This document shows positions 42,275-51,664 of a DNA stretch of 64,000 nt, piece by piece. The stretch comes from Pontibacterium sp049599735 (GTDB lineage Bacteria > Pseudomonadota > Gammaproteobacteria > Pseudomonadales > Balneatricaceae). The notes under the pieces were generated by a model. That model ran no database searches. It had not been told where the DNA came from and saw only the letters and a list, made by a program, of their open reading frames with translations. The stretch is from contig JBMYOX010000011.1 in NCBI GenBank assembly GCA_049599735.1, positions 1 to 64,000 of the forward strand, given 5' to 3'. The position numbers and the translations under genes are program-made. The first letter of the stretch is position 1, and the number at the start of each line of letters is the position of its first letter.

Positions 42275-44353
42275 TCAAACATTGCCATACTCTTCACCCA
42301 CCCCTAACCAGCGTCGAATCATCGGCTCTACGTGCTGTGGATAACTTTGCATCTGTCCGGCTACTTGTTTAACCCGCACCAACAAGTCAGCATCACGCTG
42401 CAAATCAGCAATTTTAAACTGCATCATGCCGGTCTGCCTTGTGCCCAGCACTTCACCCGGCCCGCGCAATTCAAGATCTTTTTCAGCAATACGGAAGCCA
42501 TCGGTGGTTTCACGCATCACCGACAGTCGTTCACGCCCCTGATTCGATAAAGGGGCGTGATACATCAACACACAAAAACTTTCTACCGAGCCTCGCCCGA
42601 CCCGCCCGCGCAGCTGATGTAGCTGAGCGAGGCCCAGACGCTCAGGATTCTCAATAATCATCACACTGGCATTAGGCACATCCACACCAACTTCGATCAC
42701 TGTTGTGGCCACCAGCAAATCCAGCTCAGCCGCTTTAAAACGGGCCATAACCCCGGCTTTTTCAGCGGCTTTCATACGGCCATGTACCAGACCCACACGC
42801 AAATCTGGCAGCATTTCAGACAGTTGTTCGGCTGTGACTTCTGCGGCCTGACACTGCAGGGCTTCAGATTCTTCAATTAAGGTACAGACCCAGTAAACCT
42901 GCCGCCCTTCCTGGCAGGCACTGCGTACCCGATCGATTACCTGCTGGCGGCGATCGTCACCCATCACCACGGTTTTTACCGGCGTGCGCCCGGGAGGCAA
43001 TTCATCAATAATTGAGCAGTCCAAATCCGCATAAGCACTCATGGTCAGTGTGCGTGGAATCGGGGTCGCCGTCATAATCAACTGATGCGGTGAACAATCC
43101 CCGTTACGGCCCTTTTCCCTTAAGCTAAGACGCTGATGCACCCCAAAACGATGCTGTTCATCCACAACGACCAGGCCCAGATCCTGAAAAACCACTTCTT
43201 CCTGAAACAGGGCATGAGTCCCTACCACCACCCGGGCTTCACCCTCACGGATCAAGGCCAACTGAGTCTTACGTTGTTTACCTTTCAGTTTGCCCGCCAG
43301 CCAGGCCACTTTAATACCCAGCGGTTCAAGCCAGGCGGTAAAATTGTGAAAATGCTGTTCGGCCAGGATCTCGGTGGGTGCCATAATTGCTGCCTGCAAA
43401 CCACTTTCCACTGTCTGAAGAGCCGCCAGCGCAGCGACAACTGTTTTACCCGAGCCCACATCACCCTGCACCAGTCGTAACATCGGATAAGGCAAACACA
43501 GGTCTTGAGCCACTTCTGCACTCACCCGCTGCTGAGCACCGGTGAGCGGAAACGGCAATGACTGTAGGAAAGGTTGTGTAAACTGGCCTGTTGCTTTTAA
43601 AACAGGCGCGCCTTGTTCCCGGGTTTTAGCACGCAACTTGAGCAGTGAAAAATGATGTGCCAGCAACTCTTCAAAAGCCAGCCGCCGCTGGGCCGGATGT
43701 TTGCCCTCCAGCAACCGCTGAGTATCCACATCCGCCGGGGGATGATGCAGATACTGAATAGCCTCGTTAAGCTCCGGTAATTGCCATTGCTGACGTACCG
43801 GGTCCGGCAGCAGCTCCTGCAAGCCTCCTTGTTTCAGCCGTTGCAACGCCTGTAACGCCAGACTGCGCAGGCGCCCCTGATGCAAACCTTCAGTGGTCGG
43901 GTAAACCGGTGTCAGATGGGTTTCAACCGGTGCCACTTCCTCTTCATCTACCCGTTTGTATTCAGGATGCACCATCTCCAGGCCATTGCTGCCAGGACGT
44001 ACTTCTGCAAAACAGCGAATCCGGGTGCCGGGTTTCAGGTTATTTTTCTGAGTCGCATTAAAGTGGAAAAACCGCAGGGTCAGGGTACCCGTACCATCCT
44101 GGATACGGCATAGCAGACTGCGGCGACGACCCTGCACAATATCAGCGACTTTAACTTCGGCCTCCACCACCACTTCATCACCCGGACGTAAAGACCCGAT
44201 AGGATGAATGCGGGTACGATCTTCATAGCGCAAAGGCAGGTGAAAGAGTAAATCCTGCAGGGTGAAGATAGCTAAGCGTTCCAACTTCAGGGAGAGTGCA
44301 GCACCTACCCCTTTAAGCTCGCTGACCGGACAATCTGCAAAAGCCTGTTTCAT
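42275..44353 (-). CDS. recG: ATP-dependent DNA helicase RecG
   Basis: 692-residue branch-migration helicase that processes stalled forks and R-loops. An N-terminal wedge/OB domain (LRPGDEVVVEAEVKVADIV, GTGTLTLRFFHFN) is followed by motif I VQGDVGSGKTVVA (about 293-305), motif Ia APTEILAEQH, motif II VVVDEQHRFG, motif III TATPIPRTL, motif V ATTVIEVGVDVPNA and motif VI QLRGRVGRG. Its ATG shares one base with the oxyR stop, so the two are coupled, an order also seen in Pseudomonas. Confidence 0.97.
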   Translation of the reverse strand: MKQAFADCPVSELKGVGAALSLKLERLAIFTLQDLLFHLPLRYEDRTRIHPIGSLRPGDEVVVEAEVKVADIVQGRRRSLLCRIQDGTGTLTLRFFHFNATQKNNLKPGTRIRCFAEVRPGSNGLEMVHPEYKRVDEEEVAPVETHLTPVYPTTEGLHQGRLRSLALQALQRLKQGGLQELLPDPVRQQWQLPELNEAIQYLHHPPADVDTQRLLEGKHPAQRRLAFEELLAHHFSLLKLRAKTREQGAPVLKATGQFTQPFLQSLPFPLTGAQQRVSAEVAQDLCLPYPMLRLVQGDVGSGKTVVAALAALQTVESGLQAAIMAPTEILAEQHFHNFTAWLEPLGIKVAWLAGKLKGKQRKTQLALIREGEARVVVGTHALFQEEVVFQDLGLVVVDEQHRFGVHQRLSLREKGRNGDCSPHQLIMTATPIPRTLTMSAYADLDCSIIDELPPGRTPVKTVVMGDDRRQQVIDRVRSACQEGRQVYWVCTLIEESEALQCQAAEVTAEQLSEMLPDLRVGLVHGRMKAAEKAGVMARFKAAELDLLVATTVIEVGVDVPNASVMIIENPERLGLAQLHQLRGRVGRGSVESFCVLMYHAPLSNQGRERLSVMRETTDGFRIAEKDLELRGPGEVLGTRQTGMMQFKIADLQRDADLLVRVKQVAGQMQSYPQHVEPMIRRWLGVGEEYGNV

Positions 44354-45267
44354 CAGTTGTTATTGATTCCCAACAGATGGCATCGGCTAATTGCCTGCAC
44401 CAGTACTTCAATCGCCTGAGGACGCGGGAAACTGGCCCGCCAGGCCACCGCCACGGAACGTGTTGGCCGGGGAGCCTTAAAAGGACGTGTAACCACCATA
44501 TCGGATCGATAATGAGTGTTCTTAACCGCAGAGGCGGGCAACACACTAGCGCCCAGGCCTGAAGCGACCATCATCCGAATCGTTTCCAGTGAACTACCTT
44601 CCATCAGAGTATGGCGGTCATGCATGGACTGATTAAGCGTGGGGCAAGCCTCAAGTACCTGATCACGAAAACAATGACCCTCCCCTAACAACAACAGCTC
44701 TGTTTCTGAAAGCTTGCTGCTGTCGATCTCCTTATACCGGGCCCAGGCATGATCCTTGGGCAGCAGCATTTCAAACGCCTCACTATAAAGCTCGCGCGTC
44801 AGTACATCGGGTTCCTGAAAAGGCAGTGCGATAATAATCGCATCCAGTTCGCCATTGCGGATTTTCATCCGCAATGTTTCAGTGAAGTTTTCTTCTATAT
44901 AAAGTGGCATCTGGGGTGCCAGTGCCTGCACTTCAGGAATCAGATGGGGGTAAAGATAAGGGCCGATGGTATAAATAGCCCCAACACGTAACGGGCTTTT
45001 AAGCTGATCTTTACCTTCATGGGCCAGATCTTTAATCGATTCAGCTTCTTCCAGCACCCGCTGGGCCTGCCGAATGATTTTATCGCCCACGGCGGTCACT
45101 TTAACCGAGTTTTTACTGCGCTCAAACAGCGGCACACCCAATTCTTCTTCCAGCTTTTTAACGGCAATGGACAAAGTCGGCTGACTGACATAACAACGCT
45201 CAGCGGCCCGGCCAAAATGCTGTTCTCTTGCCAGGGTCACAATATATCGCAGTTCAGTCAGAGTCAT
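44353..45267 (-). CDS. oxyR: hydrogen peroxide-sensing regulator OxyR
   Basis: 304-residue LysR-type regulator. The N-terminal helix-turn-helix is LREQHFGRAAERCYVSQPTLS-like (about 14-33). The redox cysteines fall exactly at 199 (GEGHC) and 208 (LEAC), the positions that form the regulatory disulfide in E. coli OxyR. It should activate peroxide-defence genes when oxidised. It is the first gene of oxyR-recG and divergent from the SDR gene. Confidence 0.96.
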   Translation of the reverse strand: MTLTELRYIVTLAREQHFGRAAERCYVSQPTLSIAVKKLEEELGVPLFERSKNSVKVTAVGDKIIRQAQRVLEEAESIKDLAHEGKDQLKSPLRVGAIYTIGPYLYPHLIPEVQALAPQMPLYIEENFTETLRMKIRNGELDAIIIALPFQEPDVLTRELYSEAFEMLLPKDHAWARYKEIDSSKLSETELLLLGEGHCFRDQVLEACPTLNQSMHDRHTLMEGSSLETIRMMVASGLGASVLPASAVKNTHYRSDMVVTRPFKAPRPTRSVAVAWRASFPRPQAIEVLVQAISRCHLLGINNN

Positions 45268-45317
45268 ACCCGGGGTTCCTTTGCTATTATGTTTACAAAC
45301 ATCATGTGGAGATAAGG

Positions 45318-46166
45318 ATGCCTGAGCAGTCTGTTTTGATCGCCGGATGTGGCGATCTGGGTTCCCGGCTGGGAATCGGCCTGTTACAAACAGGCCTGAA
45401 AGTTTATGGCCTTCGACGTAATATAAACCAGCTATCCCCCGGCATCCAGGGTATTCAGGCGGATCTTAATGACCCAGATACACTGAATTCATTGCCTGTC
45501 TGTACAATTCTGGTCTATGCCGTCAGCGCCTCGGCCCGTGACGAAACCAGTTACCGGGCAGCCTATTGCACTGGCTTAATGAACCTTCTTAGCGCACTGG
45601 AGCAGCCTCCGGAACATCTGTTTTTTGTCTCCAGCACAGCGGTTTATCATCAAAATGATGGTGGCTGGGTGGATGAAAAAAGCCCCACAAAACCGGAGAG
45701 TTTTGCCGGACGGATCATGCTGGAGGCCGAACATATAGCGCTTAACAGCGGCATTCCCACCACAGTATTACGCCTGAGCGGCATTTACGGCCCGGGGCGG
45801 CAGTATCTGATCAACCAGGTGCGCCAGGGAATAAGTGCGCCAAAAATACCCGTGCAGTTTAGCAACCGCATTCATCGTGATGATGGAGCCGATGCCATAC
45901 AGCACCTGATCAGCCGTTCGCTGGCCGGTTATCCGCTATCACGTATTTATCTGATAAGTGATGATCAGCCTGCTCCGCTCAGCGAAGTTTGTGACTGGCT
46001 GGCGGCACAACTGAAGGTTTCCCTTAGTCACAAACAACTGAGGCGTGGCGCGGGCAGTAAGCGATGCAGTAACCGGGCACTCAGAGCAACCGGTTATAAC
46101 TTCAGGTATCCGGGTTATCAGGACGGCTATAGCCCCCTTCTAAACGAACTGACAAAAGCTGATTAG
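45318..46166 (+). CDS. YeeZ-like SDR family NAD(P)-binding epimerase/reductase
   Basis: 282-residue extended short-chain dehydrogenase-like protein. An N-terminal Rossmann motif GCGDLGSRLG (about 9-18), FVSSTAVYHQNDGGWVDE (active-site Ser/Tyr region, about 108-125) and LRLSGIYGPGR (about 155-165) are visible. The typical YxxxK is not seen in standard form. The ATG at 45318 was chosen for its GGAG ribosome site; an earlier in-frame start would run into the oxyR promoter. It overlaps the permease gene by 4 bp tail to tail. Substrate unknown. Confidence 0.85.
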   Translation: MPEQSVLIAGCGDLGSRLGIGLLQTGLKVYGLRRNINQLSPGIQGIQADLNDPDTLNSLPVCTILVYAVSASARDETSYRAAYCTGLMNLLSALEQPPEHLFFVSSTAVYHQNDGGWVDEKSPTKPESFAGRIMLEAEHIALNSGIPTTVLRLSGIYGPGRQYLINQVRQGISAPKIPVQFSNRIHRDDGADAIQHLISRSLAGYPLSRIYLISDDQPAPLSEVCDWLAAQLKVSLSHKQLRRGAGSKRCSNRALRATGYNFRYPGYQDGYSPLLNELTKAD

Positions 46167-46912
46167 CTATCCAGGTGCTCGTCCCTTAACTGCGGGTCCA
46201 GCGTCTGGGGCAGTGGTGTATGTTTGTAGTACTGATAACGGTTAAAGCGATATTCCAGAAAACGGAAACAACCAATCATCACCGCCGCAATCAGCAGATA
46301 AACCAGACCGGCCGCCAGAAACATCTCCAGGGGTGTATAAGTACGCGCAATAATCGTGCGCGCCATACCGGTCAGATCCAGCAAGGTAATGGTGGAAGCC
46401 AGCGCACTGCCCTTGAGCATCAGCACCATTTCATTGCCATAAGCCGGTAGCGCAATACCAAAGGCACGGGGCAACACAATACGCCGGATCATCAGCGGAC
46501 GGCTCATGCCCATCGCCTGAGCCGCCTCCATTTCACCACCCGGAATCGCCTGAATAGCCCCCCGGAATAACTCGGCACTGTAAGCGGCGGTATTCAGGGT
46601 AAAGGCAATAATGGCGCACCAGTAAGGCTCTTTCAGCACCGGCCACAGGAAGGACTCTTTAACCAGATCAAACTGCGAAGCGCCGTAATAAATCAGGAAA
46701 ATCTGTACCAGTAACGGTGTGCCACGAAAAAAGAAGATATAAGCAAAAGGAAGGGCCCTGAGCCAGCCGTTATCGGAAGAGCGCATCAAAGCCAGCGGTA
46801 CCGCCAGCGTGAGACCCATAATACCGGAGAACAATACCAGCTCCAGTGTTAACCAGGCACCGTCCAGCAGCCTTGGCAGGTACTGAATAATAATACCCCA
46901 TTCCCAGGTCAT
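46163..46912 (-). CDS. basic amino acid ABC importer permease (HisM/ArtM/AotM-like)
   Basis: 249-residue inner-membrane permease with about five helices. RGTPLLVQIFLIYYG (about 63-77) and the EAA loop EAAQAMGMSRPLMIRRIVLPRA (about 134-155) identify the polar amino acid family. It overlaps the other permease by 4 bp (ATGA). It likely forms a heterodimer with that permease. Confidence 0.92.
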   Translation of the reverse strand: MTWEWGIIIQYLPRLLDGAWLTLELVLFSGIMGLTLAVPLALMRSSDNGWLRALPFAYIFFFRGTPLLVQIFLIYYGASQFDLVKESFLWPVLKEPYWCAIIAFTLNTAAYSAELFRGAIQAIPGGEMEAAQAMGMSRPLMIRRIVLPRAFGIALPAYGNEMVLMLKGSALASTITLLDLTGMARTIIARTYTPLEMFLAAGLVYLLIAAVMIGCFRFLEYRFNRYQYYKHTPLPQTLDPQLRDEHLDS

Positions 46913-47601
46913 GAGCGTGCCCCTTTGCCCAGTGGATTAGCTCTGCCCTCTAACCATTGAGTGGTCAGAGTGGCAAGTACAGTCAGCCCCAGATAGATCA
47001 GAGCGGCCGCCATATAAAATGTAAAAGGCTCTTTAGTAGAGCCCGATGCCACGTAAGCCTGGCGCATCAGGTCATTCAGACCAACAACAGAGACTAAGGC
47101 AGTATCTTTTAATAACACCTGGAATAAGTTACCTAAACCCGGTATCGCCAGCCGCCAGAGTTGCGGCAGGATAATACGCATAAAGGTCTGCAAAGGGCTC
47201 ATGCCAAACGCCTGTGCCGACTCCCACTGCCCTTTTGGAATTGCCAGCAGCGCCATACGAAAGACCTCTGTCGCATAAGCGCCAAACGCAATCGACAAGG
47301 CCGCCACACCGGCAATAAAAGGCCCGATTTCAATATATTCATTGTAACCGAACCAGCCCGCCATCCACATTAGCAGCTGGGAGCCGCCAAAATAGAGCGT
47401 CAATACCAGCAGCAGCTCAGGGATACCCCTGACGATAGTCGTATAGAGCATTGCGATTGTCCGGGCGATACGGGAAGAAGACAGCTTAGCCGCAGCACCC
47501 AGCAGACCCAGCACCAGTCCCACTGACAGACTTGCCAGCGCCAGCTGAACGGTTACCCAGGTGCCTGACAGCAACAGATGCCCAAAGCCTTGCAGATCCA
47601 T
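46909..47601 (-). CDS. basic amino acid ABC importer permease (HisQ/ArtQ/AotQ-like)
   Basis: 230-residue permease. Landmarks: VRGIPELLLVLTLYFGG (about 58-74), ESAQAFGMSPLQTFMRIILPQLWR (about 132-155), and KDTALVSVVGLNDLM in the translocation segment. It follows the binding-protein gene after a stem-loop that may lower its expression. No good ribosome site is seen before the ATG. Confidence 0.92.
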   Translation of the reverse strand: MDLQGFGHLLLSGTWVTVQLALASLSVGLVLGLLGAAAKLSSSRIARTIAMLYTTIVRGIPELLLVLTLYFGGSQLLMWMAGWFGYNEYIEIGPFIAGVAALSIAFGAYATEVFRMALLAIPKGQWESAQAFGMSPLQTFMRIILPQLWRLAIPGLGNLFQVLLKDTALVSVVGLNDLMRQAYVASGSTKEPFTFYMAAALIYLGLTVLATLTTQWLEGRANPLGKGARS

Positions 47602-47626
47602 GAATTAAACCAGGTTGGTGCAAACA

Positions 47627-47642
47627 GCCTCCCGAAGGAGGC
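47627..47642 (-). terminator. UUCG tetraloop hairpin between binding-protein and permease genes
   Basis: On the minus strand GCCTCC-TTCG-GGAGGC forms a 6-bp stem with the very stable UUCG loop, 15 bp after the binding-protein stop. It is followed by TGTTTG rather than a real T-run. Such hairpins commonly act as partial terminators or 3' mRNA stabilisers, giving more binding protein than permease. Confidence 0.6.
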
Positions 47643-47656
47643 CATATGCGGTTAGA

Positions 47657-48415
47657 TCAGTAGATAGAGAACGGGAAGTATTTTGCGTTGATTTCAGCAT
47701 AAGTGCCGTTATCAACAATGGCTTTAATCGCCTGGTTAAAACGTGCTTTCAGGTCGGAACCTTTACGCAGCGCGATGCCAATCTGGTCATCGATATCAAT
47801 TGCTTCGCCTTTAAATTCAAACTCAGCACCGGCATCCGTTTTCAGCCAGTCATAAGCCGGAAATTTGTCAGACAGCAGCAGGTCCAGGCGGCCGGACGAC
47901 ATATCCAGGTACGCATTGTCCTGGGTATCGTACAGTTTCACGTTTACTACATCACCCAGGTTATCTTCCAGGTACTGACCGGCAATAGTGGCACGCTGTG
48001 CACCCACGGTCAGGCCTTTCAGGCCTGCTTTAGAGGTATCAACCGTGCGGGACTTAGCGGATACAAACGCCAATAGATTGGAGTAATAACGCTCAGTGAA
48101 ATCAACAACCCGCAGGCGCTCTTTTGTGATCGACATAGAGGCGACAATCGCATCGTATTTACGCGCACGCAGACCCGGAATAATACCATCCCAGTCCTGA
48201 GCCACGATTTCGCAATCAGCCTTCATCTCTTTACAAAGTGCACGGGCGATATCTACGTCAAAACCAACCAGTTCACCTTCAGAATTCACCATATTAAAAG
48301 GCGCGTAAGCCCCTTCAGTGGCGATACGGATTTTATCACCGGCAAAGCTACCCTGAGCCGTCATTAATGTGCTTGCCATCAAAGCTACAGCACCAATCAG
48401 CTTACGAATCTTCAT
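47657..48415 (-). CDS. periplasmic lysine/arginine/ornithine-type binding protein
   Basis: 252-residue solute-binding protein with a signal peptide ending near SFAGD (about 26). The family 3 signature GFDVDIARALCKEMKADCEIV (C61 and C68 probably form the usual disulfide), DWDGIIPGLRARKYDAIVASMSIT, and FTERYYSN identify the LAO/HisJ group. It delivers a basic amino acid to the permease pair. The exact ligand (Arg, Orn, His or Lys) cannot be fixed from sequence. Confidence 0.93.
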   Translation of the reverse strand: MKIRKLIGAVALMASTLMTAQGSFAGDKIRIATEGAYAPFNMVNSEGELVGFDVDIARALCKEMKADCEIVAQDWDGIIPGLRARKYDAIVASMSITKERLRVVDFTERYYSNLLAFVSAKSRTVDTSKAGLKGLTVGAQRATIAGQYLEDNLGDVVNVKLYDTQDNAYLDMSSGRLDLLLSDKFPAYDWLKTDAGAEFEFKGEAIDIDDQIGIALRKGSDLKARFNQAIKAIVDNGTYAEINAKYFPFSIY

Positions 48416-48456
48416 TGGAACTCTCTCTTTTATTGATTGTTGTTTCAGGAAAATTT

Positions 48457-49230
48457 TTAACGATGGCTGGACATAAAGTCCTGCACACGAGGTGATTCAG
48501 GGGCTTCAAACACCTGTTCAGCGGTGCCCTTTTCTTCAACTTGTCCCTGGTGTAAAAAAACCACCTGACTGGACACATCACGGGCAAAACGCATCTCGTG
48601 GGTCACAATCAGCATAGTACGCCCTTCCTGGGCCAGATCACGCATTACACTTAAAACTTCATTAACCAGTTCGGGGTCGAGGGCTGAGGTGGGCTCGTCA
48701 AATAATAACAGTTGGGGTTCCATCGCCAACGTTCGGGCAATCGCAATACGTTGCTGCTGCCCGCCGGATAAATTACCCGGATAAACATCCTGCTTATCGA
48801 CCAGTCCCACTTTACGCAGCAGTTCCTGTGCTTGTGAAACCGCCAATTCTTTAGGTACTTTTAATACCTGAGTCGGGGCTTCAATAATATTCTGCAGAAT
48901 AGTTTTGTGGGGCCAGAGGTTAAATTGCTGGAAAACAAATCCAATGCGCGCACGCATCTGCTCCAACTGTTTACGATTGGCAGCCATCAGTGCGCCGTCT
49001 TTTGCCGACTTCAGCTTTAATTCTTCGCCGCCGACTCGGATAGTGCCCTGATTAGGTTGTTCAAGCAGGTTTATACAGCGCAGCAAGGTACTTTTACCGG
49101 AGCCACTGGAGCCCAGGATTGAAACCACATCACCATCCTGAGCGGACAGCGTGATGCCCTTCAGAACTTCCAGATCACCATAGGCTTTATGTATATCAAC
49201 AAGCTCAAGGGCTGGTTGCGGGTTAGTCAT
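48457..49230 (-). CDS. basic amino acid ABC importer ATPase (HisP/ArtP/AotP-like)
   Basis: 257-residue ABC ATPase. Walker A GSSGSGKST (about 37-45), Q-loop VFQQFNLWPH, signature LSGGQQQRIAIARTL, Walker B LLLFDEPTSALDPE and H-loop VTHEMRFA are all intact. I chose the ATG at 49230 (MTNPQP), 7 bp after AGGA; the in-frame ATG at 49248 has only one base between GGGAG and itself. Gene order ATPase, binding protein, Q, M equals that of E. coli artPIQM. First gene of the operon. Confidence 0.93.
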   Translation of the reverse strand: MTNPQPALELVDIHKAYGDLEVLKGITLSAQDGDVVSILGSSGSGKSTLLRCINLLEQPNQGTIRVGGEELKLKSAKDGALMAANRKQLEQMRARIGFVFQQFNLWPHKTILQNIIEAPTQVLKVPKELAVSQAQELLRKVGLVDKQDVYPGNLSGGQQQRIAIARTLAMEPQLLLFDEPTSALDPELVNEVLSVMRDLAQEGRTMLIVTHEMRFARDVSSQVVFLHQGQVEEKGTAEQVFEAPESPRVQDFMSSHR

Positions 49231-49453
49231 GTTTGAGTCCTGTACCATTCTCCCGGAGGATCACTCCAGAGAAATCAAAGCTGCTACCCGTCCCGGTTTC
49301 CTCAGGACAGAATCAGAAACAAATATTTCATATTAGAAACCAAAAAAGCGATTGTGCCTTTTTTACAATAGAAGCGCAATTATCAGGGGTTTTTCAAAAA
49401 ACAGCGTCGGACAACGCCTGGATACGCTGCCCGACAGGTGGCAATAACAGAGG

Positions 49454-51613
49454 CTAACGTGCGAAGTCGTCCATTAAGGCTGCCTGTGCTGAGAACAGGG
49501 CCTCCCCTTCGCCAGGATGATTCTGGCGGTAACTGCCATCGGCGTGTAACTGCCAGCTCTGGCAGTTATCCATCAGATAATAATCCAGCTCACGTTTCAT
49601 GCGCTCGGCATTTCTACCGAACAGCGGAAAACCGGTCTCAACCCGGTGAAGCATATTACGTTCCATCCAGTCCGCGCTGGCCGCAAACACTTCCGGTTTA
49701 CCGTTATTACCGAAGTAACACACACGGGTATGCTCCAGAAAACGTCCGATAATAGAACGTACCCGGATATTTTCTGAAAGCCCTGCAATGCCCGGGCGCA
49801 AACGACACATACCCCGCACGATCAGATCAATCTGCACCCCGGCACAGGAAGCTTCATATAAAGCACGAATCATTTTAGGTTCAGTCAGGCCGTTCACTTT
49901 CACTATAATAAGGCCCGGCTTACCCGATTTTGCCAGGCGTGCCTCACGCTGGATTAATTCAATCATCCGGGTATGCAGCGTAAAAGGGGCGTTATAGAGT
50001 TTTTTCAGCTTCTGGATTTTGCCCATGCCGGTGAGCTGCTGGAACACTTTATGTACATCTTCACAGACTTCCTGATCCGCCGTCAGCAAGCTGTAATCGG
50101 TATACAGGCGGGCTGTACCTGAATGATAATTACCTGTACCCAGGTGACAGTAACGCACCAGTTTATGACTTTCCTGTCTCACAATCAGCATTGCTTTGGC
50201 GTGGCATTTATAACCCACTACACCATAGACCACCAGGCAGCCAGCTTCCTGCAGACGACTGGCCAGATGCAGGTTGCTTTCTTCATCAAAGCGGGCCCGC
50301 AGCTCGATCACCACCACCACTTCTTTACCGTTGCGGGCGGCTTCTACCAGCGCATTCACGATATCGGACTTCACACCGGTACGGTACAAGGTCTGTTTGA
50401 TCGCGACCACATGGGGATCTTTAGCCGCCTGACGCAACAGATCCACCACGGGTATAAAAGACTGAAAAGGGTGCAGCAATAATTGCTCATTCTGCTTAAG
50501 CGCGCTGAAAATATCTTTCTGATCTTTCAGTTTGTTGGGGATACCCGGCGAAAAAGGTTTCCAGCGTAAATCATTACGCACCACCAGCTCACGCACGGCC
50601 ATCATACGGGTCAGATTAACCGGACCATCCACACGGTAAGTCTGGGATTCATCCAGTGCGGATTCAGACTGCAGAAAGTTGATCAGCTCTTCCGGCGTGC
50701 GCTGATCCACCTCAAGGCGCACCGCATCCCCGTATTTTCGGGAATGCAGCTCACCGCGCAGGGTATTGGCCAGGTCTTCAATTTCCTCAAAATCAAACAC
50801 GAGGTCGGCATTACGGGTAATACGGAACTGATAACAGCCCTTGGCTTCCATACCCGGAAACAACTCATCCGCAAATTCGTGAATCATTGAAGAAAGGAAA
50901 ATCAGATTCTCACCTTCATCTTCACAAATTTCATCCGGAAGGCGCACAACGCGGGGCAACGAGCGGGGCGCTGGAATAACGGCCATACCCGTCTGTCGCC
51001 CGAAGGCATCCTTGCCATCCAGCTCAACGATAAAGTTAAGGCTTTTATTCACCAGGCGCGGGAAAGGGTGTGAGGGATCCAGGCCTACCGGACTGATAAC
51101 CGGTACAACATTCTCTTCAAAGTAAAGTTTGATCCACTCACGCTGTGTTTTGCTCCAGTCCCGACGGCGTAAAAAATGAATACCCTGGGCTTCCATCTCC
51201 GGAAACAGAATTTCATTCAGAATCTGATACTGGCGTTCTATCTGGGCATGGCAGATCTCGCTGATACGCACCAGCAGTTTTTCCGGATGTACAGCATCCG
51301 GCCCCACCGCTTCACGGCCATATTTCAGCTGACGAAGTTGTTCGGCGACACGGATCTCAAAAAACTCATCCAAATTGCTGGAGAAGATCAGCAAGAACAT
51401 CAGGCGCTCAAGCAAAGGATGTTTCTCATCCAGCGCCTGCTCCAGCACGCGGATATTAAACTGCAGGTGGCTGAGCTCCCGGTTGATATAAAGCGCCGGC
51501 GCTTTAAGGTCAACCGGCGGTGCCTCAACCGGCTCGGTTGTCGGCACACTTTCCCGGCTTTCGAGCAGGGCGGCTGCCGCTTCACTTTGTGTAGCGGTGG
51601 ATTGTTCAAGCAT
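49454..51613 (-). CDS. ppk: polyphosphate kinase Ppk1
   Basis: 719-residue enzyme that makes polyphosphate from ATP through a phosphohistidine. NRELSHLQFNIRVLEQA opens the N domain (about 50), the catalytic region has KQTLYRTG, YKCHAKAMLIVR (the phosphorylated His) and YCHLGTGNYH. The C-terminal half includes KVNGLTEPKMIRALYEAS. The ATG at 51613 follows AGGAG; a longer in-frame start at 51634 is less likely. Next to hemB, as in Pseudomonas. Confidence 0.95.
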   Translation of the reverse strand: MLEQSTATQSEAAAALLESRESVPTTEPVEAPPVDLKAPALYINRELSHLQFNIRVLEQALDEKHPLLERLMFLLIFSSNLDEFFEIRVAEQLRQLKYGREAVGPDAVHPEKLLVRISEICHAQIERQYQILNEILFPEMEAQGIHFLRRRDWSKTQREWIKLYFEENVVPVISPVGLDPSHPFPRLVNKSLNFIVELDGKDAFGRQTGMAVIPAPRSLPRVVRLPDEICEDEGENLIFLSSMIHEFADELFPGMEAKGCYQFRITRNADLVFDFEEIEDLANTLRGELHSRKYGDAVRLEVDQRTPEELINFLQSESALDESQTYRVDGPVNLTRMMAVRELVVRNDLRWKPFSPGIPNKLKDQKDIFSALKQNEQLLLHPFQSFIPVVDLLRQAAKDPHVVAIKQTLYRTGVKSDIVNALVEAARNGKEVVVVIELRARFDEESNLHLASRLQEAGCLVVYGVVGYKCHAKAMLIVRQESHKLVRYCHLGTGNYHSGTARLYTDYSLLTADQEVCEDVHKVFQQLTGMGKIQKLKKLYNAPFTLHTRMIELIQREARLAKSGKPGLIIVKVNGLTEPKMIRALYEASCAGVQIDLIVRGMCRLRPGIAGLSENIRVRSIIGRFLEHTRVCYFGNNGKPEVFAASADWMERNMLHRVETGFPLFGRNAERMKRELDYYLMDNCQSWQLHADGSYRQNHPGEGEALFSAQAALMDDFAR

Positions 51614-51664
51614 ATTATTTCTCCTGATAGCCATCAGCAGCCCATCCTGTCTTTCAGCTGCCTG

